From Phycisphaerae bacterium (GTDB lineage Bacteria; Planctomycetota; Phycisphaerae; UBA1845; JAFGLZ01): a stretch of 58,006 nt of DNA. The stretch lies in NCBI GenBank assembly GCA_016927755.1, contig JAFGLZ010000136.1:1-58006 (forward strand), in the 5' to 3' direction. A program made the position numbers and the translations under genes. The notes under the pieces are model-generated. The model had not been told where the DNA came from, did not search any database, and saw nothing but the letters and a program-made list of their open reading frames with translations. Below, one piece after another: positions 34,403 to 42,324 of the stretch; within the stretch, counting starts at the first letter, position 1; each line of letters opens with the position of its first letter.

Positions 34403-34476
34403 GAAAAGGGGACGGGAGTCTCTTCCCCGCAACGGCCCCAAGCCTGCTCTGCGGAAGAAACGCCCGTCCCCTTTTC
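34403..34476. repeat. 14-bp inverted repeat around a 46-bp core
   Basis: GAAAAGGGGACGGG (34403-34416) is perfectly inverted as CCCGTCCCCTTTTC (34463-34476). The AAAAGGGGAC core recurs near 51443-51571 inside the gspK leader. It lies just upstream of the copy 1 start codon, so it may influence its expression. It looks like a small non-autonomous element. Confidence 0.75.
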
Positions 34477-34738
34477 CCGCCCTGGTCGTCCCCCGAAACC
34501 TCGATCCATTGCTGCAACGGCGCCGCCTCTCGACTCGGCACCGGCATTGCCCCGTCTCTCGGTCACGGCAGTGGAGGCCCCGACGCCGTCGCGCCACGGC
34601 CCTCTATCAGATGGGACACACATCATCGCCCGCAGTTGCGGTAGTCTCGCCTCTCGACAACAACCGACAGCGGGCGACAGACTTGGACACCTCGAACCTG
34701 GCCCCCAACGCCGCCGAGATCCCAGACCCCAAACAGAA

Positions 34739-34768
34739 GGGGCCCGCCCAAAAGGACGAGCCCCTGTA
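34739..34768 (-). terminator. Hairpin after the second Gfo/Idh/MocA gene
   Basis: AAGGGGC near 34739 and GCCCCT near 34762 can pair around a CCGCCC/GGACGAG inner part. Sequence and position match the hairpin after copy 1, including the neighbouring AGGCCGCTTCTC, so it was duplicated with the gene. Confidence 0.45.
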
Positions 34769-34808
34769 TTGCCAAAACAGGCCGCTTCTCGGCGAGGCCG
34801 GCCGGCCA

Positions 34809-36239
34809 TTACACCGTGTACAGATCCGGCTTGATTTCCACGTAAGCCTTCTTCTGCATCGCCTCGTTGGCCATGATGCACGGAATCGCCGCCTTGATCG
34901 CGATCTCCCAGTTGGCCTTCGGCTGCTTCTTCTCGCGGATGCACTGGGCCCAATCCATCATCGCCAGGCGGTAGTCGTGGTACGGATCGCCCTTCTCGTC
35001 CTTTCCGCCACCCATCGCCTTGCCTTCCTGCTTGCCCTTGCCGCCCTCGGTCACCGTCGAGTCGGCCTTCATCGCGATGCCCGCGCGGCCCTTGGCGTCC
35101 TTGGCGCCCGAGGCGTGCTTCTCCCACGCCAGCTTCGCCGCCTTCGGCTCGCGGAATACGAACCCGCCCTTGCGGCTCAGGATGACCGTCCCGTCTGGGC
35201 CCATGATCTGCTCGCCCTGACCGTCGTAGCTGTTCGTCGAGATCGACTGATACATCAGCTTCACGCCGCCCGGATACTCGAAAACGCATTGCACGTTGTC
35301 GAAGACGTTGCCGCCCCACTCGTCCGCGCTCAGGAAATCCAGGCCGCCCATGCCGATCACCGCCGTCGGCGACCCGCCCGTGTACCAGTTGGCCACGTCG
35401 ATCTGGTGGCAAGCCAGCTCGGCCATCAAACCGCCCGACGTATCCCAGAACAAACGCCAGTTCCGGAGCTGGTTCACGTCCTTGTACCCGTACTTCGTCG
35501 CGTCGATCAGCTTCTTCTCGTCGTCGCTCACGCCGCGAAGCCAACTGCTGTTCCGGTTCCACCACGCGCGCATGTGCGTGATCTTCCCGCATACCTTGTC
35601 GTTCATGAGCAGCTTCTCGCCCAGCTTGTACCAACTGTTCCAGTGCTGCTGGTGTCCGAACTGCACGACCAGGCCACTGTCCTTGGCCAGCTTGCCGAGC
35701 GCCTTGCACTCCTCCACCGTCTTGGCCATCATCTTCTCGGAGTAGATGTGCTTGCCGGCCTTGATGCACGCCGACGCGATCTGGCAGTGCGTGCTCAGCG
35801 GCGTCGCGATGATCACCGCCTCGACGTCCTTTTCCTTCTCGAGCATCTCCTTGTAGTCGGTGTACCCCTTGGCCTCCTTGGCCACCTTGATCGCCTCGTC
35901 CTTCTCCGCGTCACGGAAGCCGTCGTAGACGTTCTTGAAGTACTTGCTCTTCGACTCGTTCCGCGCGATCGCCAGGCCGTCCTCCAGATTCGGCGGCCAG
36001 ATGTCGCACGCCGCCTTCAGGAACACCCCCGGGACTTTCAGCGCTTGGGTCAAGTCGCCCTGCCCCATGTTGCCGCAGCCGATGATGGCGATGTTGATCG
36101 GCCGACCACCCTTCGGCGCCTCCGCCGCCATGGCCTGCTGGGCCTTGAACGACTCCAGCGCCGTCGCGAACGTCGCCGACGCCACCGCCGTCTCCTTCAT
36201 GAAGCTTCGTCGATTCACTTCTCGTCGCTCGCTAGTCAT
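34809..36239 (-). CDS. Tat-exported Gfo/Idh/MocA oxidoreductase (copy 2)
   Basis: 476-aa paralogue of copy 1. The ATG at 36239 is preceded by GGAGG eleven bases upstream; the frame could open six codons earlier at TTG, but that would bury the ribosome-binding site. The twin-arginine leader reads NRRSFMKETAVASATFATAL. The Rossmann motif is IAIIGCGNMGQGDLTQALKV; also present are YSEKMMAKTVEECKALGKLA, WRLFWDTSGGLMAELACHQI and a Lys/Gly-rich insertion near residue 410. Its sequence follows copy 1 closely through most of its length, implying tandem duplication. The exported sugar-type substrate is unknown. Confidence 0.9.
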   Translation of the reverse strand: MTSERREVNRRSFMKETAVASATFATALESFKAQQAMAAEAPKGGRPINIAIIGCGNMGQGDLTQALKVPGVFLKAACDIWPPNLEDGLAIARNESKSKYFKNVYDGFRDAEKDEAIKVAKEAKGYTDYKEMLEKEKDVEAVIIATPLSTHCQIASACIKAGKHIYSEKMMAKTVEECKALGKLAKDSGLVVQFGHQQHWNSWYKLGEKLLMNDKVCGKITHMRAWWNRNSSWLRGVSDDEKKLIDATKYGYKDVNQLRNWRLFWDTSGGLMAELACHQIDVANWYTGGSPTAVIGMGGLDFLSADEWGGNVFDNVQCVFEYPGGVKLMYQSISTNSYDGQGEQIMGPDGTVILSRKGGFVFREPKAAKLAWEKHASGAKDAKGRAGIAMKADSTVTEGGKGKQEGKAMGGGKDEKGDPYHDYRLAMMDWAQCIREKKQPKANWEIAIKAAIPCIMANEAMQKKAYVEIKPDLYTV

Positions 36240-36341
36240 CTGAGCATCAACCTCCAACTTGGGTTCGTTCCTGGACTCTACGGTCGTTCTCTATGCATTC
36301 GCCGCCCCGGCGCAAACGCCCGGGGAGGGTCAATCCGCGAA

Positions 36342-37331
36342 TCACGTCATGCCTGCCGACGGCGTCGCGCCCTGCGACAGACAATGGACTCGAACATCAG
36401 GGAACGCCTCGATCAGCGTTTCCTCTCCTGACCTCCCCAGCACGAGCGACGCCGTGGATAGGGCATCCGCTCGCGTGGCAGACGCAGAAACTACTACCAT
36501 ACTCAAATCCGCCGGCGCTGGCCAGCCCGTCCGCGGGTCGATCACATGCCCTAATTGCCGACCTCCAAACTCGTAATACTGATTGTCCTGGTTCGAACAC
36601 GCCAGCGCCTCGTCGCGAAGCGTAATGACCTCGGTCGCCCCCCCCTCATCGGTAGGATCGGTCACCCCGATCCGCCACCCCTCCGTCTCGGAATTCATCG
36701 AGCCCACCGCCCCGATTGTGCTCGTACCCCCGTGAACCAGCGCATGCTTGATATGGTATGCCCCAATGACTTCCAGCGCTCGGTCCACCGCGTAACCCTT
36801 GCCGATCGCCCCCAGGTCGATCTCCATCCCAGGCACCGCGAATCGGATCGTCCGGGTGCCTACGTCTACCAGCACGTGCTCCATCCCTACGCGCTGCATG
36901 ACCTTGTCGATCGCCGACGGATCCGGGGCCGTGCCCTCCGCTCGCCACCTGCGCCACAGCCGCACCACCGGGCCCATCGTCGGATCGAACGCCCCGCCCG
37001 TCTTCTCCCAGATCGTGCCTGCCACCAGGATGAGCTCGAAGACCTCCTCCTCGACCTCCACCGGTCCGTCCGAGGCGGCACGATTCAGCGCTGATAGATC
37101 GCTCGTCGGATCGTACATGCTCAGCAACGACTCGATTCGCTCGATCTCATCGAAGGCGTCGTCAGCCGCCCGCCCAAGCCACTCGGGATCGTCCCCGACA
37201 ACCGTAATCCCGAACTGACAGGCCATCGCGGGCCGCTCGGATTGTAGAATCTGAAGGGAACTCAAGCCCGTGCACCATCCAAGGCGTGTATCATCTCCGA
37301 CAACAGCGCCCCCCAGCACCGCTTCTATCAT
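36342..37331 (-). CDS. apbE: FAD:protein FMN transferase (ApbE)
   Basis: Flavin transferase that attaches FMN covalently to Thr/Ser residues of partner proteins such as RnfG/NqrC-type subunits, usually outside the cytoplasm. Family motifs are SERPAMACQFGITV near the start, YDPTSDLSALNR, TGGAFDPTMGPVVRLW, the Mg/FAD-site sequence DLGAIGKGYAVDRAL and HVIDPRTGWPAP. The ATG at 37331 is preferred since the family segment SERPAM lies upstream of the next ATG; a TTG at 37376 is also open. No signal peptide is apparent, which is unusual. About 329 aa. No flavoprotein target is adjacent. Confidence 0.88.
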   Translation of the reverse strand: MIEAVLGGAVVGDDTRLGWCTGLSSLQILQSERPAMACQFGITVVGDDPEWLGRAADDAFDEIERIESLLSMYDPTSDLSALNRAASDGPVEVEEEVFELILVAGTIWEKTGGAFDPTMGPVVRLWRRWRAEGTAPDPSAIDKVMQRVGMEHVLVDVGTRTIRFAVPGMEIDLGAIGKGYAVDRALEVIGAYHIKHALVHGGTSTIGAVGSMNSETEGWRIGVTDPTDEGGATEVITLRDEALACSNQDNQYYEFGGRQLGHVIDPRTGWPAPADLSMVVVSASATRADALSTASLVLGRSGEETLIEAFPDVRVHCLSQGATPSAGMT

Positions 37332-37451
37332 AGCCGCATCGCGCACGGAATTGTAGGGGCACACCCGCGATGCCAACTCGCTGCCCGTCGCGGACGATGG
37401 GTTGCGTTTTCACCCAACCACGGGTAAGTGACCCCTTCAGGAGACACCATC

Positions 37452-38381
37452 ATGAAGCCCTGGTCGTTTTGCCATGCCACCGACATCCACGTCGGCTCCC
37501 CAAGGTCGTTCCGGTTCGCCCCAGCATGGAACGAGAATTGGCAAACCGCCCGAAAGCAGATCATCGAGTCCCGCCCCGACCTGCTCCTCGTGGGCGGCGA
37601 CGTCGCCAGGGACGGCAACCTCCACAGATACGAGCTCGTGGCCGTCAAGGACGACCTCGACGCCCTGCCATTCCCCGCCCATGTCATCGCCGGCAACATG
37701 GACACGGGCAACAAGCACACCGACGTCGACGGACCCAATCCGGCCAGAAACGACGTCGCCCTGAGCATCCGATCCGAACACCTCGAGCCCTTCGCCTCCG
37801 TCTTCGGCCCGCTCTGGTGGTCCTTCGTCCACAAGGACGTCCGCTTCTCCGCCTTCCCCGACATGATCGCGGGCTCCCGGCTACCCGAGGAAGAGGCCTT
37901 CTGGGAATGGTTCGACGCGCAGCGAAAAGGTCCTCGCGCGAGACATCACGTCTGGATGATGCATTCGGCCCTCTTCATCGACGACCTCCACGAGCCGAAC
38001 TGGGACATCACAAAGCCCGAGACCTACTACGAATGGTACTTCGGCATCGACGAGCCCCATCGCAACCGACTCATGGACGGTTTCAAGGCCACCGGCGCAA
38101 CGCTGGTCCTCAGCGGACACGTCCATTGCCGAAAGCAGCACCGCGCCGACGGAATCGACTTCCACATCAACCCGTCCACCGCCTTCTCACAATGGCCGAA
38201 ACGCTGGCCCGACGGCAACGACTCCCTCGGTTTCATGAAGTACGACGTGACGGACAAGGGCATCAAGGAAACCTTCGTCCCCCTCGAACGAAAGTCCCGC
38301 AAGAAAGGCTACGGCCCCGGAGGACATCCCCTACCCGAAGCCCGCGACTACTCCATCGCCTGGGAGAAGTCGGACGAGTAA
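37452..38381 (+). CDS. Calcineurin-like metallophosphoesterase
   Basis: 309-aa dinuclear-metal phosphoesterase. The start at 37452 (MKPWSFCHATDIHVG) is preceded by AGGAG; an earlier ATG at 37428 overlaps that site. Metal-ligand motifs are DIHVG, VGGDVARDG, AGNMD, MMHSALF and SGHVHC. The GNHD motif is changed to GNMD, replacing the histidine that normally helps catalysis. No signal peptide is seen. It is divergent from apbE. Substrate unknown; could be a nucleotide or phospholipid phosphodiesterase. Confidence 0.85.
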   Translation: MKPWSFCHATDIHVGSPRSFRFAPAWNENWQTARKQIIESRPDLLLVGGDVARDGNLHRYELVAVKDDLDALPFPAHVIAGNMDTGNKHTDVDGPNPARNDVALSIRSEHLEPFASVFGPLWWSFVHKDVRFSAFPDMIAGSRLPEEEAFWEWFDAQRKGPRARHHVWMMHSALFIDDLHEPNWDITKPETYYEWYFGIDEPHRNRLMDGFKATGATLVLSGHVHCRKQHRADGIDFHINPSTAFSQWPKRWPDGNDSLGFMKYDVTDKGIKETFVPLERKSRKKGYGPGGHPLPEARDYSIAWEKSDE

Positions 38382-38383
38382 TC

Positions 38384-38471
38384 AGGGCTTAGGATCTAGG
38401 GCTTAGGGTCTAGGGCATCGGATGTCCGCCGTTGCCTGGGGTCTGAAGTCTGAGGTCTGAAGTCTGGGGCC
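38384..38471. repeat. Composite telomere-like and CTGAAG repeats
   Basis: GGGCTTAGGATCTAGGG-type text (38384-38415) is the reverse complement of the CCCTAGACCCTAA family found at 47096, 48243, 51620 and 55368. It is followed at 38437-38471 by GTCTGAAGTCTGAG repeats related to those at 56511. Both lie between convergent genes, with no gene in the stretch. Confidence 0.75.
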
Positions 38472-38563
38472 TCAAGCCGGGTGCCCAATCGCTTCAGCGG
38501 TGGGGAACTCGAATTCCCCCCTCAGCACCCACGACGTGCGCTCAGTCCCGCGTCCAACCAATT

Positions 38564-39043
38564 TCACGGCCCCGCCAGCAACACCACCGCCTGACATCCG
38601 ATCGCCTGCCCCTCGCCGATCGGGCCAAGCTGCTCCATCGTTCGAGCCTTGATGTTCACGCGATCCGCGTCCACCCCCAACAGCTCCGCCACCCGCCGAC
38701 GGATCTCCTTCTTGGCCGGTCCCAGCTTCGGCCGTTCCGCCAGGACGTTCACATCGACGTTGCCGACCTCCAGGTTCCACTGATCGGCAAGCTTGACGGC
38801 ATGCAACAAGAAGGCCGCGCTGTCCGCGTCCTTCCACTCAGGGTCGGTGTCCGGGAAGTGCTCCCCGATGTCACCCAACCCCGCCGCCCCAAGGATCGCA
38901 TCCGTGATCGCATGGAGAATCACGTCGCCGTCGCTGTGTCCCTCCAGCCCGACGGAAGACTCGAGCTCGACCCCGCCCAAGACCAACCGACGCCCGTCGA
39001 CCAGCCGGTGAATGTCGAAGCCGATGCCAATGCGAATATCCAT
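38564..39043 (-). CDS. ispF: 2-C-methyl-D-erythritol 2,4-cyclodiphosphate synthase
   Basis: Cyclises CDP-methylerythritol 2-phosphate to MEcPP in the non-mevalonate isoprenoid pathway; trimeric, zinc-dependent. 159 aa, normal length. Motifs: IGIGFDIHRLVDGRRLVLGG with metal ligands D and H, EGHSDGDVILHAITDAILGA, IGEHFPDTDPEWKDADS and the signature VNIKARTMEQLGPIGEGQAI. The ATG at 39043 has GAGG about eleven bases upstream; the longer frame to 39775 overlaps the upstream gene. It lies 35 bases after the Gfo/Idh gene and probably shares its promoter. Confidence 0.95.
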   Translation of the reverse strand: MDIRIGIGFDIHRLVDGRRLVLGGVELESSVGLEGHSDGDVILHAITDAILGAAGLGDIGEHFPDTDPEWKDADSAAFLLHAVKLADQWNLEVGNVDVNVLAERPKLGPAKKEIRRRVAELLGVDADRVNIKARTMEQLGPIGEGQAIGCQAVVLLAGP

Positions 39044-39078
39044 AGCACTGCCTCGCCAAATCGCGACCGAACCCCACC

Positions 39079-40083
39079 TCACAACGGCAGATCCACACGT
39101 CCCCCCGTCTCGATCGACCGATACGCCGCCGTGGCGATCTCCACCGCGGCCCTGCCGTCCTGTCCCGTGATCGCGGGCCGTCGCCGCTCCAGAACCGACT
39201 CCACGAACTCGCGCAGCTCCCGGCGAACGGGCTCCTCGCCGACCAGGCCATTGGCGGCAATGAACTCCGATCCCCCGCCGAACCGTCCGACCGTGATCCC
39301 CGACCCATCGCCCCAGATCGTCGGAAAGCTCAGCCCCCCCTCCGTGCAATCGACCCGACCCCCGTACGCCCCCACCGCCGAGGACTGGCTCCCGTGCAGA
39401 CAGCCGATCGCCCCGCTCTCGAACCGCAGCGACACGACGACGTTGTCCGGATAATCCGCGTCCGTCTGAACGTACGTCCCGCCGCAAGCGTGAACACTCG
39501 CCACGTCTCCGCAAACGAAACGCATGAAGTCGATCTCGTGGCAGTTCACCTCCAGCAGACCGCCACCGGTCTGCGCCAGCTTCATCCGCCACGGACGCGC
39601 CCAGATCCCCTCCCACGGCCCCCCCAACCGGTGCACCATCATGCAGATCGCCCGCCCAAGCTCTCCAGACGCCACCAGATCGCGAACCTTCCGATGCACC
39701 CCGTGATATCGGCACACCTGGCCGATCATCAGATTCACCCCCGCCTTGTCGCACGCGGCGATCATCGAGTCGCAATCATCGAGCGTAACCGCCATCGGCT
39801 TCTCACTGAAAACATGCATGCCCCTCTCGGCCGCCGCGCACGTCACCTTCGCGTGCAGAAACTGCGGCACCGCCACGATGACCGCGTCTGGCTTGGCCGC
39901 ATCCAACATCTTCGAGTAGTCCGTGTACGCCGCCGCCGACACCTCCGCGCCCAGCTTGCCCACCAGGGCCTCGTCCACGTCGCTCACCGCCGTCAGCCGG
40001 GCCTGATCGAGCGTCACGCACGCCTTGGCCAGGTCCCGCCCCATCACGCCGCAACCGACTAACGCAACCGACAGCTCGCTCAT
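39079..40083 (-). CDS. Gfo/Idh/MocA oxidoreductase (cytoplasmic)
   Basis: 334-aa NAD(P)-binding oxidoreductase without a Tat leader, unlike the two at 32904-36239. The ATG at 40083 gives MSELSVALVGCGVMGRDLAK with the Rossmann glycine motif; the longer frame to 40218 crosses the promoter and is not used. Also seen are HVFSEKPMAVTLDDCD with the family EKP, GGPWEGIWARPWRMKLAQTG and GGGLLEVNCHEIDFMRFVCG, which bears the catalytic-type His and Asp. Substrate unknown, likely a sugar, inositol or derivative. Cotranscription with ispF is suggested by 35-base spacing. Confidence 0.9.
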   Translation of the reverse strand: MSELSVALVGCGVMGRDLAKACVTLDQARLTAVSDVDEALVGKLGAEVSAAAYTDYSKMLDAAKPDAVIVAVPQFLHAKVTCAAAERGMHVFSEKPMAVTLDDCDSMIAACDKAGVNLMIGQVCRYHGVHRKVRDLVASGELGRAICMMVHRLGGPWEGIWARPWRMKLAQTGGGLLEVNCHEIDFMRFVCGDVASVHACGGTYVQTDADYPDNVVVSLRFESGAIGCLHGSQSSAVGAYGGRVDCTEGGLSFPTIWGDGSGITVGRFGGGSEFIAANGLVGEEPVRRELREFVESVLERRRPAITGQDGRAAVEIATAAYRSIETGGRVDLPL

Positions 40084-40137
40084 GATCTTGTGACTCCAGA
40101 GGTGCGGTTTCCACAGGCCACCTTCGGCAAGAAACGG

Positions 40138-40165
40138 ATTATAGTCGAGCCGCTCAGTCAAACAA
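40138..40165 (-). promoter_or_regulatory. Promoter for Gfo/Idh-ispF
   Basis: Perfect TATAAT (40138-40143, minus strand) with TTGTTT 16 bases upstream (40160-40165). Transcription would start near 40131, leaving about 48 untranslated bases before the ATG at 40083. Confidence 0.5.
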
Positions 40166-40261
40166 GCCGCCCACACCGTGGGATTCACCCATCGCACGCA
40201 CGACGCCGCGGCCCGCATGATCTCCCGGCTCGAACGCCCCGCCCTCGTCGGCTAACAGAGT

Positions 40262-40278
40262 TTCCAGTACTGCTGGAA
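40262..40278. promoter_or_regulatory. Inverted repeat, possible operator
   Basis: TTCCAG and CTGGAA separated by five bases, in the divergent region between the Gfo/Idh-ispF and secretion operons. No regulator is adjacent; assignment as an operator is only a possibility. Confidence 0.3.
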
Positions 40279-40605
40279 CCTATCGATGCCCGTATCGATG
40301 CGCCCGAGGGCGGCTTGCTTATGTCCAACGGCGACCTTAGAATCTAGCGGCGGCTATCCGTTCTCGGCGTGAGATCGGCGGCCCGCCGCAGCAGTGCCCG
40401 ATGCCTGCACGGACCTTCTGTACCTACCGCAAACATCGGGCTCAGACGGAAATACGGGGATATCCGATCATTGGGGATAGGACACCTTTGCCTGACAGAC
40501 CTCGCCGTCCAAGCCGTCGTGAGAGTCGCGTTGAGTAAGCGGAAGGGGTGACGGATCCGGGCTTGGCCCGCGCCGGAAAACCTCATCGCCTGAGGAAGGA
40601 CGTCA

Positions 40606-42324
40606 ATGGCTCGTCGCAAGAAGAAGCTGGGTGAGATCCTCGTCAGTTGGGGGCTCGTCAATCAGGGCGCCATCAGCGACGCCATGCAGCACGCCGCCGA
40701 GCACGGAAAACGCATCGGCGAGGCCCTCGTCGAGCTCCAGCTCTGCAACGAAGAGGACGTCACCAAGGCGCTGGCCGCCCAGTTCGACATGGAGTACGTC
40801 GACCTCGAAAAGCAGAAGGACGTCAAGGCCAACATGGACCTCGTCCCCGAGGAGCTGATCCACAAGCACAAGATCGTGCCCCTCCATCAGGAAAACGGCC
40901 GGCTCAAGGTCATCCTCTCCGACCCCCTCGACCTCGAAACCATGGACATGCTCCGCTTCCGACTCAACGTCGAGGTCGACCCCGCGCTCGCCAGCCCCAG
41001 CCGAATCAAGAACTTCATCGACAAGCACTTCAAGCCCGAAGGCGCCGACGACGAGGACCAAGCCAAGTCCGTCACCGGGCAAGAAATGCAGAGCCTTCAG
41101 GCCGAGATCGCCCAGGGCGGAAACACCGGGGACGACGAAGGCCCCGTCGTGCGCCTCATCAACCTCATGATCACCGAGGCCGTCAACGGACGAGCAAGCG
41201 ACATTCACGTCGAGCCAATGGCCGACCGCGTCAGGGTCCGCTATCGAATCGACGGCGTCTGCATCGATCGCGACAACGTCCAGAAGAGCCTGCAGGCGCA
41301 GGTCACCGCCAGGCTCAAGATCATGTCCGGCCTGGACATCGCGGAGAAACGACTCCCACAGGACGGTCGTATCAAGATGCAGATCGGAGGTGGAGACATC
41401 GACTTCCGTGTCTCCTGTCTGCCCGGCAGCCACGGCGAGAGCATCGTCCTGCGTATTCTCCGACCCGAGTCCGCGAAAATGGGTATTCAGGCCCTCGGAT
41501 TCGAGGATGACGACTACCTGTCCTTCAAGAAGATCATCAGCCGACCCAACGGTATGTTCCTCGTCACCGGACCCACCGGTTCCGGAAAGACCACCACCCT
41601 CTACGCGGCCCTCTCCGAGCTCAACCGCCCGGACCGTAAGATCATCACCGCCGAGGACCCCGTCGAGTACAACTTCTCCGGGATTAACCAGTGCCAGGTG
41701 CACGAGGACATCGGAAGAACATTCCCCATCATCCTTCGCGCAATGCTCCGCCAGGCGCCGCAGATCATCCTCGTCGGCGAGATTCGAGACCTCGCCGTGG
41801 CCGAGGTCGCCGTCCAGGCCGCACTGACCGGCCACTTGGTCTTCAGCACCCTCCACACCAACGACGCACCCAGCAGCATGGCAAGACTCCTCGACATGGG
41901 CGTCAAGCCCTTCCTCGTGGCCAGCAGCGTCCAGGCCGTCATGGCTCAACGCCTGATCCGAACGCTCTGCCAAGAGTGCAGGGAGCCCAACCCCGATCCG
42001 GACGAATTCAGCCTCAAAGTGTTGGGCTTCAAGGAAGAGGATCTCAAGGGCAAGACAATCTACCGACCCCGCGGCTGTTCCGCCTGTCACGGCGTCGGCT
42101 TCAGGGGCCGAAAAGGAATCTTCGAGATGATGGTCGTCAATCAGGAGATTCGAGAGCTCGTCTTCGACCGCGCCCCCACCGGCAAGGTTCGAGAGGCCGC
42201 TCGCGCGGGCGGAATGCGGACCCTGGCTGAGGACGGAAAGCGGAAGATCCTGCAGGGACTCACCACTCCCGAGGAGATTGTTCGGATCGCCGCCTCCGAA
42301 GTGCTTGAACAGGATGACGCGTAA
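40606..42324 (+). CDS. gspE: GspE/PilB-type assembly ATPase (first copy)
   Basis: 572-aa cytoplasmic hexameric ATPase that powers pseudopilus or pilus assembly. The N-terminal MshEN-type domain starts LGEILVSWGLVNQGAISDAM. The ATPase core has Walker A GPTGSGKTTT (about 322-331), the Asp box ITAEDPVEY, the Walker B region ILVGEIRDLAVAEVA and the His box FSTLHTNDAPS. A tetracysteine zinc element (CQECREP then CSACHGVGFRGR) is typical of extension ATPases. In Walker B the usual RDxET reads RDLAVAE. It is the first gene of the operon, with GAGGAAGGA before the ATG, and shares TAATG with the pilT-like gene. Confidence 0.93.
   Translation: MARRKKKLGEILVSWGLVNQGAISDAMQHAAEHGKRIGEALVELQLCNEEDVTKALAAQFDMEYVDLEKQKDVKANMDLVPEELIHKHKIVPLHQENGRLKVILSDPLDLETMDMLRFRLNVEVDPALASPSRIKNFIDKHFKPEGADDEDQAKSVTGQEMQSLQAEIAQGGNTGDDEGPVVRLINLMITEAVNGRASDIHVEPMADRVRVRYRIDGVCIDRDNVQKSLQAQVTARLKIMSGLDIAEKRLPQDGRIKMQIGGGDIDFRVSCLPGSHGESIVLRILRPESAKMGIQALGFEDDDYLSFKKIISRPNGMFLVTGPTGSGKTTTLYAALSELNRPDRKIITAEDPVEYNFSGINQCQVHEDIGRTFPIILRAMLRQAPQIILVGEIRDLAVAEVAVQAALTGHLVFSTLHTNDAPSSMARLLDMGVKPFLVASSVQAVMAQRLIRTLCQECREPNPDPDEFSLKVLGFKEEDLKGKTIYRPRGCSACHGVGFRGRKGIFEMMVVNQEIRELVFDRAPTGKVREAARAGGMRTLAEDGKRKILQGLTTPEEIVRIAASEVLEQDDA

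Larger units (their letters stand above)
40084..40605. other. Divergent regulatory region before the secretion operon
   Basis: 522 bases without a gene. It holds the TATAAT promoter for the minus-strand gene, an inverted repeat TTCCAG-TACTG-CTGGAA (40262-40278), two direct copies of TATCGATGC just after it (about 40281-40301), and the leader of the plus-strand pilus operon, ending in GAGGAAGGA before the ATG at 40606. No known riboswitch was recognised. Confidence 0.55.

Noticed and set aside
32829..36431. A 1200-codon plus-strand open frame
   Set aside because: It is antisense to two well-supported Gfo/Idh/MocA genes and apparently reads their codons in reverse; the product is Arg/Leu/His low-complexity with no family features.
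38564..39775. Long ispF frame (403 codons)
   Set aside because: The first 244 codons overlap the Gfo/Idh gene in another frame; IspF homology starts at the ATG at 39043.
40084..40605. Cyclic-di-GMP riboswitch before the secretion operon
   Set aside because: A CGCAAAC stretch is present, but the rest of the GEMM-I consensus and its paired stems could not be found.
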